A DNA stretch of 64,000 nucleotides from Oncomelania hupensis (lineage: Eukaryota; Mollusca; Gastropoda; Littorinimorpha; Pomatiopsidae). The stretch is from positions 54,281,799 through 54,345,798 of the forward strand of contig CM072525.1 in the NCBI GenBank assembly GCA_036898135.1, in the 5' to 3' direction. Positions 31,094 to 42,600 of this stretch are shown here, piece after piece; the first letter of the stretch is position 1, and every line of letters starts with the position of its first letter. The position numbers and the translations under genes were made by a program. Below the pieces are notes generated by a model. The model did not search any database. It had not been told where the DNA came from and saw only the letters and a list, made by a program, of their open reading frames with translations.

Positions 31094-34000
31094 ATGAATC
31101 AGATAAACCACAATAAAATATCCATACTACAATGGAATTGTCGCACAATTACAAACAAAAAACCTTACCTAGAGGCCTATATACAGGAACATGGCCCCTT
31201 CGACATCCTCATGTTACAATCCTTACGTGTCACCCCACGTATGCTTCCCCGGCTCGACGGTTACTGCTTCCCCCCTACCATTGGCGTCGAGGGCGTCGGC
31301 GGCAGAGTTAGTGTCGCTACCTATGTAAGCACTAACCTCTCCTATCAACCACTTTTACCACCCATTGTACCCGACCTAGGATGCAGATTAGGGACGTGTG
31401 GGATTTCCCTGCCCACTACAGGACCACTGCCCCTAGCTATCATTAATGTCTACTATCCTGAAGGATCTACCCAAGCCACGCACGTCGCCTGGCTGAAACA
31501 ACTCGACCCTCTGACACACAGCTGGATCGTCGGAGGCGATTTCAATGTCGGGCATCGCTCCTGGGACCCCACGTGCCCGGAGCACCAGGGACATCACTTA
31601 GTCGACACCATCGTCGACTCTCATCTAAATTGCATTAACGACGGGTCTTTTACCCGTATCGCCGACTCTGCTAACCAGCGAAACACCGCCATAGATCTTA
31701 CTTTGATTTCCCCAGCGCTAGAAATCGACGCCACATGGTTTACAGGAAACGACCACATTCAGTCAGACCACCTCCCTATTCACCTCATAATCGGAGACGT
31801 CACTCCTGTCGAGGTGGATAACGCAACCGCTTCTCGATTCAACTGTAAAAAGGCTAATTGGCCCTTATTCCGCCAGAAACTAGACAATGCTCTCCTTCTC
31901 GAGAATCCACATGACCCAGACGTAAATATACACCTCGAGAACATACGCACCATTATCCTAAACGCTGCCTCAACTTCTATTCCTAAAACTCAAACAAAAA
32001 ATAAACTACACCCTAGACATAGCACGGAGTGGTGGGACGACTCTTGCAATGCAGCTGTAGCTAAAAAACGAAGCGCTATGCGGACTTTTAAGTCCAACTC
32101 AAATGAACACAACCGGCAAGCCCTTAAAGAAGCAACTACCCAATGCCAAGAGATCATTACCCAGGCTAAGTCCGCCTTTTGGGATCATTATCTTTCGACC
32201 AATATTAGAGAGCCCAAGGATTCAGGGAAACTTTGGGCCAAGCTAAGGACCATGAGAGGCAGAGCCCGAGCTCCACCTCACCCCATGTTCATCGATGGAT
32301 CCCTATCCTTCGACAATCAGTCCAAGGCCGAAGCTCTAGCATCCACGTTTGCAAAAGCGAGCCAGACCATCCATCTTCCTCCGGACATGAAAGCAACCAG
32401 AAGCAATACCACCCACTCGGATCCGGTTGATGACAATACCGGAAGCTTTAACAGCGACTTCACCCTGAAGGAATTACAGGCAGCCGTCTCATCTACAGGA
32501 TCCACCTCAAAAGCCACTGGTACAGACCCTATTAATTACACCATGATCAAGAACTTTTCTTTAAACATGCAATCCGCTCTACTCACCCTTCTCCAGTCTT
32601 GCTGGAACCAGGGGCTGGTCCCCCTCTCCTGGAAGGAGGCCACGGTCATCGGGATACCCAAGCAGGGAAAACCTCAACATTCTCCAGAAAATTTCAGGCC
32701 AATATCACTACTACCCCATCTTAGCAAGATATACGAACGAATGATTAAAAACAGATTAGAATTCTTTCTCAATAAACATAACATAATCCCGACCTGTCAG
32801 GCCGGCTTCCGCAAAGGACGCAACTGCATAGAGCACGTGGTCAGACTAGTCGAGCAAGCCAGGAGCGCTATGACCAACGGCGACACGGTTGTCGCAACCT
32901 TCTTTGACATCCAGAAGGCATTCGACACCGTTTGGCATGAGAGACTGCTGTCCAAATTGGCAAACCTTGGCCTGTCAGGACGTATCTACCGTTTCATTAA
33001 ATCTTTTCTCCAAGACCGTTCCTTGGCGGTACGAGTCGGCTCCGCTACCTCAACGCGCCACCTTATTGACATGGGTGTCCCTCAGGGCAGTGTCATAGCA
33101 CCACTACTGTTATCCGTAATGCTACATGACATTAGGGACAGACTGGCCAGCCCCGGTCTCAGTATATCCTTATACGCAGATGACCTAGCCATCTGGGCCG
33201 TTTACCAGAGCCGGAACAAGAACTACACAACCGGCTGGCTGGACAGTTACCAGGCCTGCGTTGACAGAGTGGAGTCCTACATGGAGGAGAACGGGTTCGT
33301 CCTAAGTCCCACCAAGACCTCCCTGATGGTATTCACACGTCAGCCAACAATGATCTCTCGCTTTTGCATTTACTTACAAAACATTCGCATCCGTCCCTCG
33401 AACGAGGTAGTCTTTCTCGGGGTCACTATTGACCAGAAACTTAACTGGGGCCCGCACATCGCCTCCCTAACAAAGAAAGCTAACCGGTCTGTAGCCCTAA
33501 TAAAATATCTGGTCACGCAACCAATCTTCAGCACCAAAAATCTGATCACCCTTGTCAGCTCCCTGGTTAGATCCCGACTTACCTACGGACACCAGGTCTT
33601 CTTCGCTACTTCAGAAGCCAACTGGATTAAACTCGAAGTCACGGAACTTAGAGCCCTAAAGACGGCACTATCCCTACCTAGCTACGCTATCAACGAACTA
33701 GTCTATCAAGCATGCGGCTGGATTCCACTGAGGACAAAGTGCTGCGAGCTGGCCGCCGGTTTTGAAGCTCGCGCCTTTTCCACCCAAAGTGAGATCACGG
33801 AGATCCTGGGCTCCGATCATCATGCTATATCCTCATCCATACGTGAACGTCTTAAAAACACACCCCGTCTGTCGCAAAGGACACTCTCACTTGCATCATA
33901 CACCCACTCACTTTGGCAAAGTACATCTACTGAGCCAAGCGACATAGATCCTCTGCAAACCTCAGGTTTTCCTCCTTGGGAATTAATCCCCCCCAACATA

Positions 34001-34921
34001 GACACAGAAATCAGCAACCTTGGCAATAAAGCAGATCACCAGTTACTACTCTCACAATTGGCCAAGGAAAAGATTCAGTCTCTTTCTCATGTATCCCTAC
34101 CAATCTTCACCGACGGATCCGTCCATGAAGACGGCCACGTCGGTAGTGCATTTGCCATCCCTGTGTGGGATATTGTCAAATCTTTTACTCTCCGCCAAGG
34201 AGTTAGCATTTTCACTGCAGAACTTTACGCAATCCACATGGCCCTATCCTTCGCGGGGGATCTACCCTCCCTCCCACTAGGAATTGCCATCTACACCGAC
34301 TCAAAATCAGCCCTTCAGGCACTTAAAAACCGAACAACCAACCGAGAAAACCTCCAATCTGAAATTCTGTTACTCGCTCACCAGCTTGGCAGCCGTGGCT
34401 GCCCGGTTGATTTAGTATGGATTCCTTCCCATTCAAATATTTAAGGTAATGATATAGCCGACCGTGCAGCCTCTGAGGCAGCTCACTCAGGACCTCCTAT
34501 TCATTTGCCATTTACAATCTCAGAGCTCAAAAGCAAACTACGACTTGCCACCAATGCCGCCCGTACCAAATACATGAAACGTTATTGCCGCCAACACGGC
34601 TATCTCTTCCCAGCAGTCGGGCGTGGACACATCCCTCCACTCCCGCGCAGGAATCAGCGCGTCCTCTGTCGCATCCTCACTGTTGGCGTCGCTTCCAAGT
34701 TCCTAAATCCCACCTGCCCATGTGGCAACACTCTGGACTGGCTCCACCTCTTTAGCACTTGCATATCTCTTCTTCCGCACTTCAATAATCTACGCAAATT
34801 TGCCACGGAGCACTCTCTGCTCCCCACGGACTTTCTCATCGCTCATCCAAAACTGGGCACCACAGCTCAGCGTGTTCTCTCTGACGCCATACTGCTTTCT
34901 CCATGGAAAAGCTTTTTCTAA
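31094..34921 (+). pseudogene. LINE C ORF2: endonuclease, RT, RNase H, with one internal stop
   Basis: Frame open from ATG 31094 to TAA at 34442-34444, then continuing in the same frame to 34921. Endonuclease: QWNCRT, INVYYPEG, GDFNVGH, AIDLTLI and SDHLPI, again with QS instead of QE (Ser43). The RT is fully typical: FRPISLLPHLSKIYERM, QAGFRKGRN, motif A FFDIQKAFDTVW, GVPQGSVIAPLL and YADDLAIW. RNase H: FTDGSV, TAELYA, YTDSKS and WIPSHSNI, then the stop, then GNDIADRAA. The stop replaces a residue that is Thr in LINE B and falls inside the last RNase H motif. CPCGNTLDWLHLFSTC ends the protein. One base change separates it from an open ORF2. Confidence 0.93.
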
Positions 34922-36405
34922 GGACGATGGCTGTCCGTCGAGGGAGCGAAGGCCCATAGGTCCCCCCTCGCGGCGCCTCTCCTCTGATGGTGTGACACTT
35001 GATCACCCACTACCTACCTCGTATCTGACAGCCGCTGGGAGACTTTCCCCGGCTGGTCCTCCATACTTACCTACTCCCCTCTGCCCTGTCCCCGGGCACT
35101 GTGAGATGACACGTGCCTCCCCCCGATTACAGTTCAGCCTCGCTCCTGGTCGGCCCCCATCCCCCCCCCCTGTCCCAGGCCCTGGCCCGGCCAACCAAGG
35201 CTCGTCGAGGGTGCGAAGGCCCAAAGGTCCCCCCTCACGATGCCTCTCTTCTCTCTAAGGTTACCCCCGGTCACCGATCACCTATTTTGTCTGTGACAGC
35301 CGATGGGACCCGCTCCCCGGCTTGCCACTCCACCCACCTACTCCCCTCTGCCCTGTTCCCGGGCACCGTGAGATGACGCGAGCCTCCCCCCGATTACAGT
35401 TGAGCTCTGCTCCTGGTCGGTCCCTACCCCCCCTCGCCCCAGGCCCTGGCCCGGCCAACCTCTTACGTGACCGAGGCACCCGCTGTTGAGCTTCCTCCCG
35501 GGTGTCCTCCCATCCCACCTACTCCCCTCTGCCCTGTCCCCGGGCACCGTGAGATGACTAGGCTTCCCCCCCGGCTGCAGTGAGCTCCGCTCCTGGCCGG
35601 TCCCCTCCCCCCCCCCTCGCCTAGCCCAGCGAACTCATCACTACTCAAAGACACCTGCTAACTAACTCTACCCGGGTCTCTAAACTCCCAAATATGTGAC
35701 TCCTCTCGAGTCCCTCATTACCAGCCTCACATCTAGCCCTCTTTGGGGCGGTTGGAGAAACCCTACTGAATGGGATGAACTTAGTTCAACCCATGGCTGC
35801 CATATATCTGCCGCCGGCGGCCCACCACCCGGGCGCGGACCCCCATCCTCTAAATTGGCCCTTCCTTCTTGGGCCCGACCCCCCCACCTCCTCGCTACGG
35901 ACAGATTGTACAGCAGACTTTTGCCTCTTATTTGGCCTTTTTGAATTTTTCTCTTTCCTGGCACTTTTTTAGCCGGAAAATTGATTTTTCTCTTTTTGTA
36001 TATACTAAAGTTGTTATAAACTTTTAACATTCTCCTTCGTTTGGGTCCTGGAAAGGCTTTTACCTTTTTTAAATCAACTTTTAACTTATGTTCAATAAAG
36101 ACTCAAATCATTTTAATCGGGAGTCCCCCCCCCCCCCCCCGCGCATTGTTCCTTTTAAAGAAACCTTTAACTTCCCCCCCCCCCCGCGCATTGTTCCTTT
36201 TAAAGAAACCTTTAACTTCCCCCCCCCCCACAAGGTCGATTTAGTCGCCGGCAACCCCTCCTCGTCCAGACATACACAGAGACGGACTTGGTCCGCTCTA
36301 GTTTCGCCGCGAAAAGTCGGGTGGAGGTTGTCACCCCTCCCCCGACCACAGAATTTGTCCTTAACTATTTAATAATAGGACGTAAAGCTTCGCTTTTCGG
36401 TTCGG
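34922..36405 (+). other. LINE C 3' UTR with GC-rich tandem modules
   Basis: No gene. Modules containing GAGGG(A/T)GCGAAGGCC (34940, 35207) and CTACTCCCCTCTGCCCTG (about 35068, 35338, 35518) recur at irregular spacing of 180-270 bp. A 50-bp unit, C-run plus GCGCATTGTTCCTTTTAAAG, is duplicated at about 36124-36230. The open frames here come from low-complexity C-rich DNA. The region ends with the family-1 hairpin at 36357-36381 and GTAAAGCTTCGCTT. Confidence 0.75.
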
Positions 36406-36899
36406 TTCTTCACACATCTCCAAATCTGATTCGATATGAATACAACCTGCTTTTACGTAACATTTTATGCTTTTTAGTCGTCTTATTGACGACGTTGAAG
36501 TTGTGTAAGAGGTGGGCTAGAGGGTTCGTCGCTTCTTAACCACCACCACCTGCTCGCCATCTTCACCCAGATTTACAACTACCGCCCACTGCTTTTTGAA
36601 CTACTGGTCGAGTCCCACCTGCTAAGACTCCCTAAACTGATGTCCTTGGATGGTCGAGTCCCACCTGCTAAGACTCCCTAAACTGATGTCCTTGGATGGT
36701 CGAGTCCCACCTGCTAAGACTCCCTAAATTGATGTCCTTGGATGGTCGAGTCCCACCTGCTAAGACTCCCAACAATCTACAACAACTGATGATCCACTAC
36801 CATCTACTCCTATTGACTGTTCCCATACTGCACGGCCACCTCGGCCGACCATAAAAGTTTCTACACTCCTATACCACTACCACTCCGATTCTCTCTACA
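36406..36899 (+). repeat. segment between LINE C tail and LINE D, with 46-bp tandem repeat
   Basis: Starts with TTCTTCACACA. No gene. A 46-bp unit starting TGGTCGAGTCCCACC recurs at 36605, 36651, 36697 and 36743 with almost no differences. It is probably the 5' UTR remnant of another LINE, since tandem monomers also precede fragment G and LINE F, but no ORF1 of that element remains. Confidence 0.6.
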
Positions 36900-37371
36900 C
36901 CTTGCCGTAATTTCGGTCCCTACTTGACCGCATAGTAGGTTACCTTTTATATACATTTTGACGCTTCCCAGGGGGCCGTGGCATATAGGCACGTTAGTGC
37001 ATTAGAGCACGTAACTTGTTTTAACTGCTTGTACTGTACGGAGCGATTGTGGTCTGTGAGCGAGTGCGATTGTGCGGCTGCTTGCAGCCAACGGCCTTTG
37101 CGGCTGTATAGTTGATATTTTAAACCACTGTAACTGTGTTGTTGCACATTGTGCATCTATAGTTAGTTATTTTAAAACCTTTTAAAAAAAGCCTTTTATA
37201 GTTGATAATTTAAACCACTGTAGGTGATAAATTAAATAACTGGAATTTGGTTTTGCACATAGTGCATCCATAGGCAGTTTATTTTAAAGCCTTTCGGACC
37301 TACTGTGACTCTATTGTTGCATATATCGCAACTGTAGTCAATCTAATTCTAATCGTTTCGTTTTTCTTATC
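36900..37371 (+). promoter_or_regulatory. LINE D 5' UTR, candidate internal promoter
   Basis: 472 bases to the ORF0 ATG, 474 in LINE E. It contains TTTTATATAC near 36945 and a repeated module with TTGCACAT(T/A)GTGCATC and TTTAAACCACTGTA, each present at least twice. LINEs usually carry an internal promoter in the 5' UTR; here that is inference. Conservation between D and E is very high. Confidence 0.4.
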
Positions 37372-37656
37372 ATGGCCAGCCAAAGGCCAGTTGATCAAGA
37401 TCTGGATAATTCGCAGTATTTTGATGTCGGATCGGTTGATAGTGAACCTGAAGAGTCTGATCATGAAAACCACCGCGGTGGTAAAATCAAAAATAAAAAT
37501 AAAACTAAACACACTGTAGCAGATTTTCGCTCGCCGGTGGCACCGCCGCCGCAGACCGAGAAAGAAAAGCGCAGTGCTGAAAAAGCGCTGAAAAAAACTG
37601 ACAAAACAGGCCAAAAAGCTGTTAGAGAAAAAAGTGCAAGAGAAGTCAATGGATAG
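37372..37656 (+). CDS. LINE D ORF0, small charged protein (94 aa)
   Basis: Starts MASQRPVDQDLDNSQYFDVG. The first half is acidic (Asp/Glu/Ser), the middle is a Lys/Asn run (GGKIKNKNKTKH) and the end is Lys-rich and probably helical. No known domain. The same ORF, same start and same end is found in LINE E (46297-46575); relative to E, D carries one extra A and five further bases that cancel in frame. The stop TAG overlaps the ORF1 start in ATGGATAG (37649-37656). In LINE F the equivalent basic region seems fused to ORF1. It may be an accessory protein or simply the split N-terminus of ORF1. Confidence 0.65.
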   Translation: MASQRPVDQDLDNSQYFDVGSVDSEPEESDHENHRGGKIKNKNKTKHTVADFRSPVAPPPQTEKEKRSAEKALKKTDKTGQKAVREKSAREVNG

Positions 37657-39621
37657 CTCGGTCGCCCCAGACGGCGCCACTAAGGAGCCTGTGTTGGCTA
37701 GCCAGATTGTTACTGATGGGCCCGTTATGGCCTCACCAAGTCGAAAACGTCCCGCACCGGCGAGTAGGGAGGGAGCTAAATCAAAACAGAGATTGATTCT
37801 TGAAGAAAGTGAGTCGAGCACCGAGTCGATGGCGCATTTGGCGACTTCGACCGGCAACGCAGAGGAAAATATGGAAGTGCGGTCGGTCCCGGGCACTCCG
37901 TTGAGTTCTGCGGCACCACCGTCACCTAAAAGCCCCGTTGTAGCCCATGGTCGGCAGAACTCTTCTTCAGCCGGCAGTGTGGAAAATAATTCAACAGATA
38001 TTGAATATATCTCGCTTTACGGACCAGACGGCAGATGTCTGCCGTCTCGTTCGCCAGTACCAAATAACAACACCGATTCCCAGTCTCAGCGCCACAACGC
38101 GCGGTCGGCCGCTCAGACGTCCGGCTCGGTGGGTGGAACTCAGACATACGCGGATAAGGTTCGCAATGGTTCTCAGTTTCATGCGAAGACCAGGCCTTTT
38201 AGGATGCCATTGAACAAAACAGCGCCGGCAGCGGTCGACTACCCTGTTCTCATACGGGATGAGGGCACGGGGTCGGCTACCTTTAAGGGCCTAGGCCCAA
38301 TGCTACAAGCTAAAGTGATGAAAGAATTGTTTGGCGATGTTTTGAACATTCGGCCCACTCCCTCAGGTGATTGGCTTATTTCTTGCACATCACTCTGTCA
38401 GCAGGGAAAAATTTTCAGAAGCAAAAATTTGAAGAATATACCAATTATAACTTCCATTCCAAAAGCTACCACCATAGGGGTTGTCAGGGGGCTCCCTGAA
38501 TATGGAGACGATAAAGCTTTCTTAAATGAATTAAAAACAGACTTGTGTGGCCAGGATACACCTGTGGCGGCGGTGACGCGGCTGCAGCGCACGGGGGGTC
38601 TTCCTTGTAGCACCATCAAAATAATATTTGAGTTGAGAGAGCTCCCTACTGAGATCACGATAGGGCGCACTTGTTTTGCCGTCGAGCCTTTTGTGGCTAA
38701 CGTTATACGCTGCACCCGGTACCAACTTCTGGGGCACTTCCATTCGCAGTGCCACAGAAAACGGCCCCGGTGTGCGCGTTGTGGGAAAGAGCATTTAACT
38801 AAGGACTGCGATAGTAACACACTCAAGTGCGTTAACTGAGGGGGGGGGGGGGGGGGGCACATTCGGCCGCCTGGAATAGTTGCCCAGAGATGCAGGTTCG
38901 TAGACTGGCCAATAGTATTAGGGGCCAAAAGTACATGCCCTTCAGTACAGGGGTGGCGGAGGCCCGGCTGAGCCAAAGCCAAGTATTACACCCAGAGATG
39001 TGTAGAGCTCAAAATCTGAGCCTAGGTGGTGCCACCTCGGCTCGTCCTTGGCAGACAAAATTTACTGAGACCCGTGTTGCACCGGTGGGGCCGGCTGCGC
39101 CTTGCGTGTATCCTGCCCCGTCGGCTCACGGGACTCTAGGCCAGTCGTCATTTCTCAGACTCTCTTCTAGGGATCCACGCCTAGCTAAAAATTCATTGGG
39201 AGGGATTAACGCTACCCCTCATGTAGGTCCTACCTTACTCCCACAGACGGAAGGCCGGCAACATACGTCAGGGGGAATGGAAGCGGGGGCTAGAAAAGTT
39301 ACAGAAAGACCAGCCCAGTCGATAGGGACCTCGGTACTGACTGTCACAGTTCCTCGGGACCAGCCGGCGGCTGGATCGGAGCGTGCTGATATAGTATTGC
39401 CTGGTGTGGCGGGTGGTCGGTCGGAGGGGGAACATACAGGTGCGATGGGCCCTCAGCCCGGCCGGCCGGTCGCCGCACTTATGAACGAATTCGAGACGAT
39501 AGAGAAGGCGCTGGCGGCGAGCTTGTCTAGGTTGCCGGTCGAATTCTCGTCCATTCGGATATTGTTTACTTCATTAATGACTATTCTAAAATCAATTTGT
39601 TTACATCTGTCCCCTAAATGA
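37649..39621 (+). pseudogene. LINE D ORF1 (gag-like), broken by a poly-G run
   Basis: Start ATG 37649. A Ser/Pro-rich N-terminus, then an RRM-like region (SGDWLISCTSLCQQGKIFR, GVVRGLPE), the F-V-A-N-V-I-R box and knuckles. The first knuckle reads CTRYQLLGHFHSQC, with Tyr for the second Cys (LINE F has Cys); the second is CARCGKEHLTKDC. The third starts CVN and is interrupted by TGA and 18 G (38840-38857), after which the frame changes and continues as HSAAW...MQVRRLANSIRG, then a Pro/Gly-rich linker and a C-terminal helix region EFETIEKALAASL. The final TGA (39619-39621) overlaps the ORF2 ATG as ATGA. Confidence 0.85.
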
Positions 39622-42600
39622 ACATGAATCAGATAAGTTTAACTTTCCTGGCACTCGTAGTGACCTTATTAACTGTTTATTGTATGTGTACCATGGCTGG
39701 CCTGGATTCCTCCCTAGTTATTCTACAATTAAATTGCCGCACGGCAAATGTATTCAATGATTCAATACCCTTGTTACATAGTAAGCTAAAACGCGCACAT
39801 ATTGTGTGCCTGCAGTCCCTAGCTTGTAAGGAAGATAAGCTCCCCTGTCTGGATGGATTTCATTTTCCTCCATTATTCACAACTAATGAAGATGATAGAA
39901 TATATGTAGCCACATACGTACGATTATATCTAAAAGCCGAAGACCTGGGCCCAGTAGATGAGGGGGAGGGTGGTGGCTTTACCTCAGTGGCAAAAGTCAC
40001 CCTGGGCCCTGAGTCTGATATTTCTAATATCAATATTTTAAACTACTATAACCCAACAGGTTGTAAAGATTTCACTTGGTTAATACCAGTAGTAGCACAA
40101 GGTGAATGGATAGTGCTTGGAGATTTCAATGTTAGAGATGGCCTCTGGGACGCAGAGTATCCAACGAGTTCGGACAGAGTTGCCAATACCCTCGAGGAAG
40201 CTGGCCTTATCCCATTAAACGACGGTTCGATAACTAGACTCGCAGATTGTCCTAATCACTCTCCACATGCTTTAGATATTTCACTTGCCACTGCTAACGT
40301 AGCTCCCATTGCAGATTGGTCTGTAGCAGAGCCAGTCTTTTCCGATCACCTCCCGATTATGGTGGAGGTACAGCTAAGGCCAGCCATGAATCCTGTACCA
40401 TCTACCCGTTTAGACTTAAATAAAACCGATTGGGATTTATATCATAGCTTTCTATTAGCGTTTTCTCCTCCTACAGATATGGATGTTGAGGGCACAGAGA
40501 ATTATATTAGGCAGACAGTCTTACAGGCTTTTACACGTGCTACGTCGCTAACCTCGACTAGACACGCTGGTTTTTCTAAGCCCTGGTGGAATGACGAATG
40601 TCGTAGGGCGGTGGCTGACAAGAGGGCTGCTTTTCTTGCCTATAAACGTATGAATGCTCCAGACACTCACGCAAATATGAAAACCACTAAAATTAACGCA
40701 AAAAAAATAATAGCGGCTGCTAAGAAAGAATATTGGATAAAGAAATTTTCTTCCAAACCTTCATTAACAGAAATTTGGAAAAACATCAAAAAATATAAAA
40801 GCATGCAGATATAATCTCTTAGGATTTGATATAATTGATGGAAGCACATATTGTAATACTGACTCTAAGAAAGCTGAGGCTTTTCTCAGTCACTTCCAAT
40901 CATACGGTGACGGTAGTCAACTCTCGGATGACGAGAGGAATAGGAGAGCCGATGCTGAAAAGGGTCATGATTATAGTAGAGCGGATACTCAGGTCACTCG
41001 GGACACTGAAATAACTATGATGGAGTTGGCGACGGCCCTTAGAACATGTAACTTAAAAAAAGGTATAGGCCCGGATGGACTTCATTATAAAATGTTTACA
41101 AGGGCACCATTAGAATTCAAAGAATATATATTAAATTACTTTAATCATTGTTATAAACAGGCGATATACCATCTGCTTGGCGGGATGCTGTAATCATTCC
41201 TATCAGAAAAGCTCAGAAACCAGAAAATGAAATTACCAGCTATCGTCCAGTAGCTCTTACATCTCATTTAGGGAAAATATATGAAAAGGTTTTGAAAATT
41301 CGTTTAGAGTACTTCTGTAGTTGTAATAATATCATTCCCTCTACACAGGCCGGTTTCAGGCAAGGAAGAAGTATAACCGACCACTTAGTGCGTTTGAATG
41401 AACATATCCGAAAAGCTAAAAAGAAAAAAACGTACTGTTTTAGCCTGTTTCTTTGACGTCTCGAAGGCCTTTGACTCTGTCTGGCACTCGGGACTCATTG
41501 ATAAGTTACATAAATTAGGACTAAATCCTGCATTGCTCTCCTTTGTGAGAGCTTTCTTAAAAAATAGAACAATTAAAGTCCGGTGGGGAGGGACTTTTTC
41601 TAGAATTGGAAGATTAAACATGGGTGTGCCACAGGGCTCAGTCATCGCCCCGCTGCTATTTACAATAGCAACGGCGCAGGTAGGAGTCTCGGACTCGCTT
41701 TCTTCGGTAGCAACGTCCTTTGCTGACGACCTAGCCCTTTGGAGAACTACCCGTGGGAGCAAAATAGATATAAATTATTACCTGTTCAAGCAAGATGTAG
41801 AAAATTTTCAGAAAGATATTGACACCATATCCAATAATTTAGCAGACATTGGTCTTTCTCTATCCCCTGGAAAGACGGTTTTTGTGCCGTTTGCTTCTCA
41901 GTGGAAGCCGGCTTTCAATGAACTCACCATTACAGTTTGTGGCCACTGCATTGTGCCTTCTAGACAGGTTCGCTATCTGGGCTTTCTGTTCCAACAGAAT
42001 GGATTGTATTCCACACATATAAATAACAATATTTGCCGGGCCAGACGGGCGGCGAATGCTATAAGAGCTATGGGGACGGAGATATGGGGTGGCGATCCGC
42101 AGCAAGGGGTTACCCTAGTTGTGGCTCTTGTTAGGCCTCGCTTATTGTTTGGCTCGGAACTCTTATACAATATTACTAAAACTCAACTGGACCGCATGGC
42201 GGCAGTGGAGTGTATTGCGCTTAGGCGAATATTTTCCATGCCTTCATCGGTCCTTTCAAGATTAGTTTATTATATATCAGGAATTTTGCCTCTATGGCAT
42301 CAAATTAACAAAAGTTGTGCTCGATATGTTTGTAGAGCAGGGGTTTTTGCCAACTCCACCAGAACTGAATTGTCTCCTAGGTTCTATTGGCCGGACGGGA
42401 GTAAACATGTAATGGGTATCGGGGAGGTGGCGGCTTCCCTTACGAATGGTTTCGACCCTACGACCTGTCCAGTGGAAATGGCCCCGCCACCACGGCCCCC
42501 ATGGGCTCAAAAACATTTTCAAACCAGTTCATCTTTTGTGGGACTCAATAAAGAAAGTGATCTATTATTATTGATTACGCAGTTGGCCCGGGAGCGACTT

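Larger units (their letters stand above)
28480..36405 (+). mobile_element. LINE C: near-complete family-1 I-superfamily LINE
   Basis: About 7.9 kb: 5' UTR (28480-29198), ORF1 with one frameshift (29199-31084), ORF2 with one stop codon (31094-34921), GC-rich repetitive 3' UTR and a terminal hairpin GTCC (36357-36360) / GGAC (36378-36381). It follows the LINE B tail directly. It is the best-preserved full-length family-1 copy here. Confidence 0.92.

Noticed and set aside
35000..35660. Pro/Gly/Arg-rich frames in the LINE C 3' UTR
   Set aside because: They come from C-rich tandem modules, are open on both strands and lie after the ORF2 stop.
37634..37648. LINE D ORF1 start at 37634
   Set aside because: That codon is GTG; the first ATG, shared with LINE E, is at 37649.
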